Of a stretch of DNA of 35,848 nucleotides, positions 25,587-33,235 are shown in pieces. Position 1 is the first letter of the stretch, and each line of letters begins with the position of its first letter. The DNA comes from Bacteroides fragilis (GTDB taxonomy: Bacteria > Bacillota > Clostridia > Lachnospirales > Lachnospiraceae). The DNA lies in the NCBI GenBank assembly GCA_023664485.1, contig JAMPFK010000022.1, positions 1 through 35,848 of the forward strand, in the 5' to 3' direction. The notes under the pieces were generated by a model, which worked only from the letters and a program-made list of their open reading frames with translations, was not told the DNA's origin and did not search any database. A program made the position numbers and the translations under genes.

Positions 25587-26643
25587 TTTCCACCTCCGGT
25601 CTTTGTATAATCGATGGCAGGATCTTCCCGCTTTGTGCGGCAGTTTTGATTCTTATCCGTCTCGCGGATGGGGAAGCGCTCCCCGTCGGACAGGATGAAC
25701 GCGCTGTCCATGTCTTCTGGCAGAAAGCGGATCTCCACGTTCTGGGAGATGAACTGCATGGGGACGTCATAGCTTACACAGTCGATGGAAACGGTAGCGT
25801 CTTTTTTAACCCTGCGGATGATGCGGTTTAAGAAGCATTCCTCCAGCCATTCCCTGGAGCGTGGAACCTTCACATGATCCTTTGTGGCCTGGCAGCGCTC
25901 AAAAGGTGCACATTTGATGCCGGAATGGTATCCGGTGTTATACCTGCGGATGTAATCCTTTAAGATGGCACTGCATTCAGAAAGGGAATGAATCTTCTCC
26001 AGATCAAGCCCGTAAAGGAGCTTTTCCCGCATGGTGCGGAAGTTCCTTTCCACTTTGGCTTTGGCGGCGCCATCCCTGACAGGGGCATGTAAGAGCACGG
26101 TGCCGATGGAGCCGCAGATGAGGGAGAGCTGCCTGTCTATGTAAGGGGCGCCATTGTCGGTATAAAGCCTGCCGGGGATGCCGTAGGTGGAGGCTGCCTC
26201 CTTTAATACTTTCTGGAAACCGCAGGAATTGTCGCTGCAGGACATTCCGCCGCCGCCGATCATGCGGGAATGGTCATCGATAATGATGACAAGATAGACT
26301 TTATGCACTTTTCCGTCTGATGCATCATGGATGTAACAGAAGTGGCAGGTGTCGGCCTGCCACATACGGCCGAAGGAATCCTCTCAAAGGCTTTCCGGTC
26401 TTTCCTGGTAAACTCCCGTGATGACTTCAGGCTATTGTTCCTTATGAAGCGCTGGACGGCGTCCACACTAACTGAGGCAGGGATAAAAGCGTCCTGCACA
26501 AGACGGAGGTGGATCTGAGTGGCGTTCAGCCTCGTGTATTTCTCTTTAAGGCGGCAGATCTCTTCGATTGCGGTATCCGGCAGCGGACGTGGGATTCCTT
26601 TGTCGGAGCGGGTCTTTGGCAGGAGCGCGCCTTGGGAGTCGAT
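25583..26643 (-). pseudogene. Broken D,D(35)E transposase (rve family) of the same transposon
   Basis: The catalytic part from 26365 has D in MWQADTC, D in YTDNGAPY 65 residues on, and E in KAKVERNF 36 residues after that, a D,D(35)E triad of the retroviral-integrase fold. A C-terminal beta-barrel region follows (SYDVPMQFISQNVEIRF). Upstream, the helix-turn-helix part (LLPKTRSDKGIPRPLPDTAIEE ... VQRFIRNNSLKSSREFTRKDRKAFER) continues in a different frame; one frame change near 26380 joins it to DSFGRMWQAD. In that upstream frame there is no usable start before a TGA at 26644-26646, and the region that relatives have before LLPKTRSDKG is missing. Two lesions therefore disable it. Confidence 0.8.
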
Positions 26644-26664
26644 TCACAGGCTGTGGCAGAAAGG

Positions 26665-27264
26665 TTAAGTGTCTGCAGGCCCGAAATGGGGGCGGGCACA
26701 ATTCGCAGGATTTCTGTGTGACTGGAGGAAACTGTATGTGGTCAGGCGTAAATATGCGCCGCCAAACTGTGAATATGGCTTCGTAAGGAGTTCTTCCAGA
26801 AAGGTAGAGGCCGGAAGGGACATGTCGCGGACAATGCCGAGCCATTCTTTCTTATGGAGGAGGAACTGCTTTTTAAAGCGGTAGAGGACGGGAGGTGTAA
26901 TGAGGTATTTATCACAGATGCCCTGCACGGTCAGGTGTCGGTTAAAGCAGTCGGACAGGATAAACAGGATCATAGGGATGGAGTAAGACAGATAAGGGAG
27001 TATGAGATCCGGCAGGAGTGCATGGGACTTTCCGCAGGGACACTGTACGCGGGGGACTTTCAGGCGGAGCGCTTCCGGCTTCCTGTCAGAGAAGATGACA
27101 AGGTTTCTTTCATAGGATCCTCTTTTACGGCAGGCTCCTTTTGCACCGCAGTAAGGGCAGACGATGAGAAACAGAGGGGTCTGTTCCAGAGACTGACGGT
27201 ATAGTCTTTTGATAGGAAGGATCGTATTTTTCAACTTGCAGTTAAGGGGATTTAATCGTATCAT
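26665..27264 (-). CDS. DUF6431-like zinc-ribbon protein of the transposon
   Basis: A 199-residue protein with a zinc-ribbon pattern: CPYCGAKGACRKRG and then CPCGKSHALLPD. A helical, possibly helix-turn-helix segment follows (NRHLTVQGICDKYLITPPVLYRFKKQFLLHKKEW). From memory this is a DUF6431-type protein that precedes the D,D(35)E transposase in clostridial transposons of this kind. It probably binds DNA ends or targets. It ends SFLQSHRNPANC plus a short tail; a TAA and a TGA in the same frame separate it from the transposase remains, so the join between them may be a deletion scar. Confidence 0.72.
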   Translation of the reverse strand: MIRLNPLNCKLKNTILPIKRLYRQSLEQTPLFLIVCPYCGAKGACRKRGSYERNLVIFSDRKPEALRLKVPRVQCPCGKSHALLPDLILPYLSYSIPMILFILSDCFNRHLTVQGICDKYLITPPVLYRFKKQFLLHKKEWLGIVRDMSLPASTFLEELLTKPYSQFGGAYLRLTTYSFLQSHRNPANCARPHFGPADT

Positions 27265-27510
27265 GGTATTGGAGATACAGTCACGGCGGTTGTTTGAAAC
27301 GTAAATGCCGGGCTGGAATCATACGGGGAGGGAGACCAGCTTTAGCGGGCAGGGTCTTCCTCTTTTCTTTTGTCAGTTATCATAGCAGTATATCGACACA
27401 GATGTCTGATTCTATAACGAAAAAAGCGTGCAGTAAAAAACGGCACACTTGTATCACTGTTGTTTTCACTTTGAGAATTTAATCTGCTGGAAAGCTACAG
27501 TAGATGGGTA
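27265..27510. other. Gap between transposon and recombinase remnant
   Basis: No gene supported. It should contain the right end of the transposon and the junction into the recombinase, but I could not find a terminal inverted repeat or the ACAATTC motifs seen at the left end. Confidence 0.5.
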
Positions 27511-27982
27511 TTTTATTCTGCCGCATTACAGTATGACGAGGAACAGGCCGGGATGGAGGCGTCCATGGCGGAGTGACAGGGGCAGATTGAAAGCCGGAAT
27601 GCCGACAGGCTTAAGACAGACCAGTTCCTCCAGCTTGTAAAACGCTATACCGACTTCTCCGAACTGACAACGCCCATGCTCAATGAATTTATCGAGAAAG
27701 TTGTGGTGCATGAGGGCGAGGGGCGGAGGAAAGGCGGCTGGCCCATAACCGGGAGTGGCAGAAAGAGTGGCGTGAGAAACGGAAAGCCAGCCGGAGAAGC
27801 CCCGCAGGAAATCACTGGAAGAACTTGCCGGGCTCCAAAAGGCAGGGGCAGACCTCACGCCAGAGGAGGCGGAGCGGCTTGCGGCACACCGCAGGAAAAA
27901 AGCCGACCAGCAGAAAGCAAGGCGTGAGCGGAAGAAAGCGGAGCGTCTGGAGGGAGGAGCCGGACAGCCGGGGAACGCCTGA
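27511..27982 (+). pseudogene. C-terminal remnant of a TnpX-like large serine recombinase, in three frames
   Basis: Frame one reads AALQYDEEQAGMEASMAE, a TGA stop (27574-27576), then ESRNADRLKTDQFLQLVKRYTDF and SELTTPMLNEFIEKVVVHEGEGRRK. This is the typical C-terminal region of Tn4451/Tn1549-associated serine recombinases. After a gap where relatives have a strand-rich segment (about VDIYLNFIG), a second frame gives AHNREWQKEWREKRKASRR. A third gives KSLEELAGLQKAGADLTPEE, continuing as EAERLAAHRRKKADQQKARR and closing at TGA 27980-27982. The catalytic N-terminal domain is absent. The recombinase lies at the end of such elements, so this marks the right border of the remnant. Confidence 0.8.
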
Positions 27983-28006
27983 TCCATACAGAAAGAATAA
28001 AGAAGT

Positions 28007-28060
28007 ATTATGGAAATGTGTATAACTGGCCATGGAGTTGGTTATGTACATTTCCGTAAT
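28007..28060. repeat. 20-bp inverted repeat just outside the recombinase remnant
   Basis: The arms 28007-28026 and 28041-28060 match at 17 of 20 positions as DNA. In RNA all 20 pairs form, because the three mismatches become G-U pairs. The loop is 14 bases. It could be the recombinase gene's terminator, or part of the element's end. Confidence 0.7.
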
Positions 28061-28202
28061 GCCGGTGACGGTGGAAGGATACTTACTAATTATTAATGTA
28101 TTGGGAAAATACGCAAATGCAACACATGTATCGCAATTGTTGATTGATGGGGCACTGGGCTGATGCTAAAATATAGTAGCTGAAATTTCATTGCGGAATC
28201 AG

Positions 28203-28251
28203 TATATGTACTATATCAAAACAATATATCTGAATATATATTTTTCAGATA
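28203..28251. promoter_or_regulatory. Candidate operators in front of the HXXEE gene
   Basis: TATATGTACTATAT (28203-28216) shares GTACTATAT with the 14-bp palindrome behind the TetR gene (29640-29653). TATCTGA (28227-28233) and TCAGATA (28245-28251) form a second dyad immediately before the ribosome site. Both are plausible binding sites for the TetR-type regulator encoded downstream. Confidence 0.45.
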
Positions 28252-28268
28252 GAGAAAAGGAGAAAAAC

Positions 28269-28970
28269 ATGAGCTTTTTAAGAAGAAAATGGTGGTATGT
28301 GTGTCTTGTGCTTGCAATAATCGCAGGAATTGTCGGTGTATTTGTTTGGAAAGACTTAGCCTCTTTGCAGAAACTGGCGCTTTTGAATTTCATAACTTTA
28401 TTGCTTCATGAATTTGAGGAGTATGGATGGCCGGGCGGCGGCCAAGCCGTTGCCAACACCTTGCGCCCAGGGGACATAATACCTGACAGATACCCGCTCA
28501 ACCAGATGAATGCGATGGTAGGAAACCTGTTTTTTGTGCTTGTATTTTATCCGCTTCCGATATTCTTCCCGCATGTAGTCTGGCTTGGCATTGCCCCGGT
28601 GGTATTCGGGCTGATGCAGGTTTTGGCACATGGAATTATAACAAATGTGCGCATGAAGTCTCCGTATAATCCGGGAATGGCATCTTCCGTGTTGGGGCAT
28701 CTGCCTATAGGGGTGCTTTGGATCAGATATGTTACGGTCAATCATCTGGCAACAGGAAAAGACTGGGCGATAGGCTTCTGCTATCTTATTGCAGGTTTCG
28801 GCATTGCCTATGCAGTGCTTGTTTACAAGCTTATGGCTGATAAGCATACGAAATATCCTTTCTCATCTGAGGAAATGAATCAATTCCATATGTATGAAAA
28901 AGCAATGCGCACCCTCGGAAAAGAGGTAAAGCCTTATACACCGGAAGATATGGAGGACTGGGGCAAATAA
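28269..28970 (+). CDS. HXXEE-domain membrane protein
   Basis: A 233-residue integral membrane protein with a first helix at about 9-27, then several more (VGNLFFVLVFYPLPIFF, LGIAPVVFGLMQVLAHG, IGFCYLIAGFGIAYAVLVY). The motif that names the family is HEFEEY (47-52, H47, E50, E51), with further membrane-embedded histidines (H in LAHGIITN and LGHLPIG). The His/Glu pattern suggests metal binding or an intramembrane reaction, but no function is established. Start 28269 follows AAAAGGAG; the upstream TTG-initiated extension has no ribosome site. A TetR regulator gene lies 75 bp downstream. Confidence 0.83.
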   Translation: MSFLRRKWWYVCLVLAIIAGIVGVFVWKDLASLQKLALLNFITLLLHEFEEYGWPGGGQAVANTLRPGDIIPDRYPLNQMNAMVGNLFFVLVFYPLPIFFPHVVWLGIAPVVFGLMQVLAHGIITNVRMKSPYNPGMASSVLGHLPIGVLWIRYVTVNHLATGKDWAIGFCYLIAGFGIAYAVLVYKLMADKHTKYPFSSEEMNQFHMYEKAMRTLGKEVKPYTPEDMEDWGK

Positions 28971-29045
28971 GATTTTACCCGTTGAAAAGCGCGGCTCTTT
29001 TCGGTAAAATAATAGCAAAACAGATGCTGCATTTGGGGGTGGAAC

Positions 29046-29636
29046 ATGAATAAGAGACCAGAAATCACGGAAAGAACCAAGGCTCAAATATGTGATGCCT
29101 TTTGGGAGTTAAATGTGATGAATCCTATCAACAAGGTATATGTCAGTGAGATAATTAAAATAGCAGGGGTCAACAGGGCTACCTTTTATCGGTATTACCA
29201 CGATGTATATGCCATAAGGGAAGAAAAAGAAAAGGAAATCATCTCATATTTTAATAAGCGTCTCAGCGAGTGTCTTAGTGATGTGTCCCATCATAATATG
29301 CAGGAAATGATCAGGGAGATCTGTTCTTTTTATCAAAAAGAAGCCTTTTACCTTAGAATACTGAGCGGTCCTAACGGTGATGCTTTGTTTCTGTATAGCC
29401 TGAAGAAAAAATTGATGGAAACGATGATAAAAAGACTTCCTACGGTCCATCTGACGCCGGAGCAAAAGCTACAGATAGATTTCTTGCGAGGCGGCGTAAT
29501 GGAACTCCTGAATGAGTGGCTTATGGATATTGAGAATATGAGCATTGAGACAATCTGTGAAATTTCACTGCATATGATAAAGGCAGGCGCTGGAGCAATT
29601 TTACTAAATGGCGTAGAAGATGATTTGACATCATAA
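29046..29636 (+). CDS. TetR/AcrR-family transcriptional regulator
   Basis: A 196-residue regulator. The N-terminal helix-turn-helix (about 8-55) reads RTKAQICDAFWELN...INKVYVSEIIKIAGVNRATFYRYYHDVYAIREE, the classic TetR pattern. The C-terminal all-helical domain (about 70-190) binds an unknown ligand and dimerises. GGGGGTGG precedes the ATG. It is co-directional with the HXXEE gene, and the palindrome ATATAGTACTATAT immediately after its stop is a candidate operator. The nearest and likeliest target is the HXXEE membrane protein. Confidence 0.88.
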   Translation: MNKRPEITERTKAQICDAFWELNVMNPINKVYVSEIIKIAGVNRATFYRYYHDVYAIREEKEKEIISYFNKRLSECLSDVSHHNMQEMIREICSFYQKEAFYLRILSGPNGDALFLYSLKKKLMETMIKRLPTVHLTPEQKLQIDFLRGGVMELLNEWLMDIENMSIETICEISLHMIKAGAGAILLNGVEDDLTS

Positions 29637-29639
29637 AGG

Positions 29640-29653
29640 ATATAGTACTATAT
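29640..29653. promoter_or_regulatory. 14-bp perfect palindrome, candidate TetR operator
   Basis: ATATAGTACTATAT directly follows the tetR stop codon. A closely similar sequence lies in front of the HXXEE gene at 28203-28216. Confidence 0.45.
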
Positions 29654-29782
29654 GCGCAAATTCCATTTTGTGGAATTGCAGCCTGTTGTGGTCAAGCATT
29701 TTTCATCTCCGTTTCGTATGTCCATTACAGTATTAAGGCAATCTAACTCATTAGCATTCCTATATGTATATCATCTATAAAT

Positions 29783-29811
29783 TTGCGTCACTAATAAAAA
29801 TGTGCTATAAT
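29783..29811 (+). promoter_or_regulatory. Orphan extended -10 promoter
   Basis: TTGCGT, 17 bp, then TATAAT preceded by TG (TGCTATAAT). No coding gene lies downstream on the plus strand for more than 1 kb, so its product, if made, is a non-coding RNA starting near 29818. Confidence 0.6.
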
Positions 29812-29902
29812 CGTGTTGTATCGTGTAAAAGTAACGGTATTCGTGTAGTGTTGCGGTGCAGATTATATTATTTGTATCATCCGTGACGTGCAAACACTAA
29901 TC

Positions 29903-29954
29903 CCCCGCAGCTTGCTGCGCTGCAAGTTTAATGCTCCGTCAGCTTGATGCGGGG
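29903..29954. repeat. GC-rich hairpin element
   Basis: CCCCGCA (29903-29909) pairs with TGCGGGG (29948-29954). Inside is a local CTTGC/GCAAG hairpin. I have the impression that similar CCCCGC...GCGGGG elements are scattered through Lachnospiraceae genomes, but this is unverified. There is no T-run. Confidence 0.6.
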
Positions 29955-30127
29955 TATTTGACTTATTTCGTGAATTGGAAGGAAACTGCCGTGAAAGTTA
30001 TTTGTGTAAGAATCTTACCCTGTGTTTAGCACTCTTATAAAGAGGAAAGCCAACAACCCCATTGCAAGCAGCCGCTTGACTCGTTGCTCGCAGGAATCAA
30101 AAAAGTATAGACCAGCATAAGATAAAT

Positions 30128-31009
30128 TCATTTTTTAGAAAACTGCTCCTTCATTTCTTTTAATAATAATTCTGCTGCTGGAGAAAACATCTGGTATTTT
30201 TTCCAGATTACATACATTTTTGTCTCTAAAGGAGGCTGCAGCGGACGGAAGCACAACCCGCTTTCACGACTGGTATCTACCAGTTTATCGAAACTGAACG
30301 CATATCCCAGCCCTTCCCGCACCAGGATAGCGGCGTTGTAGACCAGATTGAAGGTTGCAACCACATTCAGGGCATCTACTTTTTCTCCAAAAAACTTGGG
30401 ATAATCCACAGCCATGCCCTGCCGGGAGCAGATCAGAGGCAGGTCTAACAGGTCTTCCACTTGTATCGCTTTCTTATCTGCCAGGGGGCTGTCCTGCCGC
30501 ATGATAATGCCCCATATGTCAGAGTGTGGCAGCTCTAAGTAGTTATATTTTGACAGGTCTACGTTCTGGGCGATGACGGCAAAATCAAGGATGCCTTTGT
30601 CAAGCCGTCCGGCAATGTCTTCTGTATTTCCACTGTGCAGATGGTACCGGAGGCCGGGGTTGACCGTATGCAGGGTATCCAGGCATCTGGCCAGATGTTT
30701 TATCCCGTCGGATTCGGCACAGCCGATATGGATGTCTCCCCCGATATCCGTATCAAGCGACTGGAATTCGCTGGCAGTCTTATCTACCATGTCTAAAATG
30801 TCCTCTGCCCGTTTCCGCAGCAGCATCCCCGCCTCCGTTATGCGGATGCTGTAATTTGTGCGTGTGAACAATTTCTGTCCTAGTTCCTCTTCTAAATCTT
30901 TTAACTGCTTTGAAAGTGTGGGCTGCGAGATATGAAGGCGTTCTGCCGCCCTTGTGATGCTCTCCTCCCTGGCAACTTCCAGGAAATAGCGCAATACCCG
31001 GATCTCCAT
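30128..31009 (-). CDS. LysR-family transcriptional regulator
   Basis: A 293-residue regulator. The N-terminal winged helix (1-60) reads MEIRVLRYFLEVAREESITRAAERLHISQPTLSKQLKDLEEELGQKLFTR, and the C-terminal periplasmic-binding-like domain (about 90-290) senses a small ligand. Start 31009 follows GAGGAGG on the minus strand; the longer in-frame start at 31051 has no such site. The gene is transcribed away from the redox/hydrolase genes to its right. The gap between them holds a 47-bp sequence repeated in front of the hydrolase operon, the layout expected for a LysR activator and its targets. Confidence 0.92.
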   Translation of the reverse strand: MEIRVLRYFLEVAREESITRAAERLHISQPTLSKQLKDLEEELGQKLFTRTNYSIRITEAGMLLRKRAEDILDMVDKTASEFQSLDTDIGGDIHIGCAESDGIKHLARCLDTLHTVNPGLRYHLHSGNTEDIAGRLDKGILDFAVIAQNVDLSKYNYLELPHSDIWGIIMRQDSPLADKKAIQVEDLLDLPLICSRQGMAVDYPKFFGEKVDALNVVATFNLVYNAAILVREGLGYAFSFDKLVDTSRESGLCFRPLQPPLETKMYVIWKKYQMFSPAAELLLKEMKEQFSKK

Positions 31010-31051
31010 TCTGATACCTCCTCGTTTTGATATGGATAAGTATATCAGCAT

Positions 31052-31098
31052 TAGATATTCTGTTCAAGAATAACTTATTATAGAAAATAAGTATTTGT
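31052..31098 (+). promoter_or_regulatory. 47-bp operator-like repeat, copy 1
   Basis: Contains ATTCTGTTCAAGAAT, an ATTCT-N5-AGAAT dyad of the T-N11-A type used by LysR proteins. It matches copy 2 (31803-31849) at 41 of 47 positions. Confidence 0.7.
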
Positions 31099-31152
31099 CG
31101 TTCGTGTTCATTGCACTTAAAATAAAAAACAGTATTATTAGGTGTCTTAATA

Positions 31153-31176
31153 AGTATGAAAGTTTACTTTCATACT
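31153..31176. promoter_or_regulatory. 24-bp perfect palindrome, candidate operator
   Basis: AGTATGAAAGT and ACTTTCATACT are exact inverted copies separated by TT. It is unlike the LysR-type dyad, so a second dimeric regulator may bind here. It lies 17 bp before the truncated reductase ORF. Confidence 0.7.
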
Positions 31177-31193
31177 GAATTTATGGGTCAAAT

Positions 31194-31709
31194 GTGCGTG
31201 CAAGTGCGCCTGCGGAAGCGGAGAGGCTTTTGAAGGAGAGGGAGCTGGATTTGTCTGCCGTATCCTGGTCCATCCGTTTTGTTGAGGATCTGGAACATGT
31301 GATAACGGTCTTGTCCGGGATGTCCGATTTAGGGCAGCTCCGGGATAATATAAAAATGACAAAAACGGCAGATCCTTTAAGTGTGGAAGAAAAGGAACTG
31401 CTCCAGAAAATTGTCGGGATTTACAAGGAGAGCGGCCCATACAAAACATCGGATTTCAGCAGGTATGAAGGCCTGAAATACCACGGTGCGCCGGTAGGGG
31501 CGATACTGGATGCCTATAATATATGCATGATCCAGCCGAACCCGGCGGTTATTATGGATAACAATTATCTGAAGAATAAAGTGGCGGAAGAGGCTCATCT
31601 GGACTTTTTGGGGAAAATGCCGGAGGAGAAAGTGGTACTAAGCGATGGGACGGATATTACAGAGGAAGTAAAAAAAGCTGAAAGATATCTGATTGGCAAC
31701 AGTTTTTAA
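31194..31709 (+). pseudogene. Aldo/keto reductase lacking its N-terminal half
   Basis: A 171-codon ORF starting at a GTG without ribosome site. APAEAERLLKERELDLSAVSWSIRFVEDLEHVITVLSGMSDLGQLRDN matches the C-terminal part of aldo/keto reductases (relatives read ...SVASWAVRFVAS..V.TVLSGMS...Q..DN), followed by a longer C-terminal tail (about 95-171, ending YLIGNSF). The catalytic Asp-Tyr-Lys-His half of the barrel is missing. In-frame upstream there is a TGA at 31176-31178. This is probably a deletion product, and translation is doubtful, though the remaining frame is undamaged. It lies behind the copy-1 operator. Confidence 0.7.
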
Positions 31710-31738
31710 GATTCCCGGAACATACGGATAATGGAACA

Positions 31739-31767
31739 GCAGGCAGGGGAGGGTTTCCCTTGCCTGC
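31739..31767. terminator. Hairpin after the reductase remnant
   Basis: GCAGGCA (31739-31745) pairs with TGCCTGC (31761-31767), with further pairing inside (GGGGA/TTCCC). There is no strong T-run, so its terminator role is uncertain. Confidence 0.5.
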
Positions 31768-31802
31768 CATTCTCTGTTGGTGTACTGTCCCGGCATAAAA
31801 AA

Positions 31803-31849
31803 TAGATATTCTGTTTTAGAATAACTTGATATAGAAAACAGGTATTTGT
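31803..31849 (+). promoter_or_regulatory. 47-bp operator-like repeat, copy 2
   Basis: Contains ATTCTGTTTTAGAAT in the same position as the dyad in copy 1. It lies about 50 bp before the small gene at 31896 and includes TTGATA, a possible -35 box. Confidence 0.7.
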
Positions 31850-31895
31850 TATTTCCTCTTAGGAGGATTATAATCAGGGCAACGGAGGTGATGAT

Positions 31896-32129
31896 ATGGC
31901 AGAAGCAACAGATACCCAAAGTATTCTACATGAAAATCTGCTGGATGCCGGATGTGACAGTGAACTTGCGGAGCAGGTTATGGAACTTTTGAATACCGGG
32001 CATCTCAGGGAGGGGCTGTCATTACTCTCCAGACACCGGAAAAATGTTCTGGAAAGCTGTCATGCTGAACAGAGGAAAATGGAGTGCCTGGATTACCTTA
32101 TTTATCAGATAAAGAAGCAAAAAAAATAA
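31896..32129 (+). CDS. Small helical protein of the LysR-controlled locus
   Basis: A 77-residue protein, predicted all-helical and charged. The C-terminal pattern LLSRHRKNVLESCHAEQRKMECLDYLIYQIKKQ is one I have seen in small clostridial proteins beside redox enzymes, and it recalls the coiled C-terminal helix of MerR-type regulators, but no DNA-binding domain is present. GGAGG lies nine bases before the ATG. It is the first gene after the copy-2 operator and is followed 26 bp later by the alpha/beta hydrolase, so the two should share a transcript. Its function is unknown; a partner or adaptor protein is conceivable. Confidence 0.75.
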   Translation: MAEATDTQSILHENLLDAGCDSELAEQVMELLNTGHLREGLSLLSRHRKNVLESCHAEQRKMECLDYLIYQIKKQKK

Positions 32130-32155
32130 ATGTAAAATGAAAGGATGGAATAATC

Positions 32156-33148
32156 ATGGAAAATCTGAAACTGGAAATGGAATGGGATAAGACTTTCCCG
32201 AAAAGCGACAAAGTAAACCACAGGAAGGTGACTTTCCACAACCGCTACGGCATTACACTTGCGGCGGACCTGTATGAGCCGAAGGAGGCTGCCGGAAAAC
32301 TGGCCGCTATTGCGGTATGTGGGCCTTTTGGAGCTGTGAAGGAGCAGGCAGCAGGGCTGTATGCGCAGACGATGGCGGAGCGGGGATTTCTGACGATTGC
32401 CTTTGACCCGTCCTATACAGGGGAAAGCGGCGGCGAACCCCGTTACATGGCGTCTCCCGATATTAACACGGAAGATTTTCAGGCGGCGGTAGACTTTCTT
32501 TCCGTGCAGGATAACGTGGATGCAGAGAAAATCGGTATTATCGGTATCTGCGGCTGGGGCGGCATGGCGCTGAACGTGGCAGCATTGGATACCCGCATTA
32601 AGGCAACGGTGGCTTCCACCATGTACGATATGACCCGTGTTAATGCAAATGGATATTTTGATTCTGAGGCTTCTGCTGACGCACGGTATGAGAAAAAGAA
32701 AGCCATGAACGCACAGAGGATTGTCGATTATAAGAATGGCAGCTATGCGCCTGGCGGCGGTGTTGTTGATCCGCTTCCGGAAGACGCGCCGTTTTTTGTT
32801 GCCGACTATCATAATTATTATAAAACGAACCGCGGTTATCATAAGCGTTCCCTGAATTCTAACGGGGGTTGGAATGTGACTGGGTGTATGTCTTTTATGA
32901 ACCAGCCGATCTTAAAGTACAGCAATGAGATACGCAGTGCGGTTCTTGTAATGCATGGAGAGAAAGCGCATTCCTGCTATTTCAGTCGTGATGCCTATGC
33001 CGATATGGTAAAGGATAATCCGTATACGGATAACAAGGAACTGCTTATCATTCCGGATGCTGTGCATACTGACTTGTATGACGGCGGTGGGAAGGATGCG
33101 ATCCCGTTTGACAAGCTGGAGCAGTTTTTCGGCGAGTACCTAAAATGA
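32156..33148 (+). CDS. Alpha/beta hydrolase with a cysteine at the nucleophile position
   Basis: A 330-residue alpha/beta hydrolase. The nucleophile elbow reads GICGWGG, so the residue normally serine in GxSxG is cysteine, as in dienelactone hydrolases. The C-terminal strand VLVMHGEKAHS offers the acidic position, and PDAVHTDLYD supplies the catalytic histidine. The N-terminal lid-like region has AADLYEPKEAAGKLAAIAVCGPFGAVKEQ, typical of the YcjY/DLH-like group. The substrate is unknown. It shares a transcript with the small gene upstream, under the copy-2 operator, and ends at a strong terminator (33166-33212). Confidence 0.9.
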   Translation: MENLKLEMEWDKTFPKSDKVNHRKVTFHNRYGITLAADLYEPKEAAGKLAAIAVCGPFGAVKEQAAGLYAQTMAERGFLTIAFDPSYTGESGGEPRYMASPDINTEDFQAAVDFLSVQDNVDAEKIGIIGICGWGGMALNVAALDTRIKATVASTMYDMTRVNANGYFDSEASADARYEKKKAMNAQRIVDYKNGSYAPGGGVVDPLPEDAPFFVADYHNYYKTNRGYHKRSLNSNGGWNVTGCMSFMNQPILKYSNEIRSAVLVMHGEKAHSCYFSRDAYADMVKDNPYTDNKELLIIPDAVHTDLYDGGGKDAIPFDKLEQFFGEYLK

Positions 33149-33165
33149 TGTGGCAGGGATTTTGT

Positions 33166-33212
33166 AAAGGGGCGCTCCTGGCTCGGAGTTAAAGATCGGG
33201 AGCGTCCCTTTT
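33166..33212 (+). terminator. Intrinsic terminator after the alpha/beta hydrolase
   Basis: AAAGGGGCGCTCC (33166-33178) pairs with GGGAGCGTCCCTTT (33198-33211, one G-U pair), ending in T residues. It separates the hydrolase from the cupin gene only 24 bp further on, for which no independent promoter is visible. Confidence 0.8.
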
Positions 33213-33235
33213 GACTAAAACGAGGAGGTTATAGG

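Larger units (their letters stand above)
29654..30127. other. Non-coding gap of about 470 bp with promoter and hairpin elements
   Basis: No open reading frame with a ribosome site was seen. The gap contains a dyad AATTCCA/TGGAATT near 29658, an extended -10 promoter at 29783-29811, and a GC-rich hairpin element at 29903-29954. A small non-coding RNA is possible. Confidence 0.6.

Noticed and set aside
27294..27482. Plus-strand 62-residue open frame between transposon and recombinase
   Set aside because: TTG start without ribosome site and no resemblance to known proteins; most likely chance.
27676..27927. 83-residue open frame read as an independent small protein
   Set aside because: Its first part continues the recombinase C-terminus and the rest is a frame-shifted reading of the same gene.
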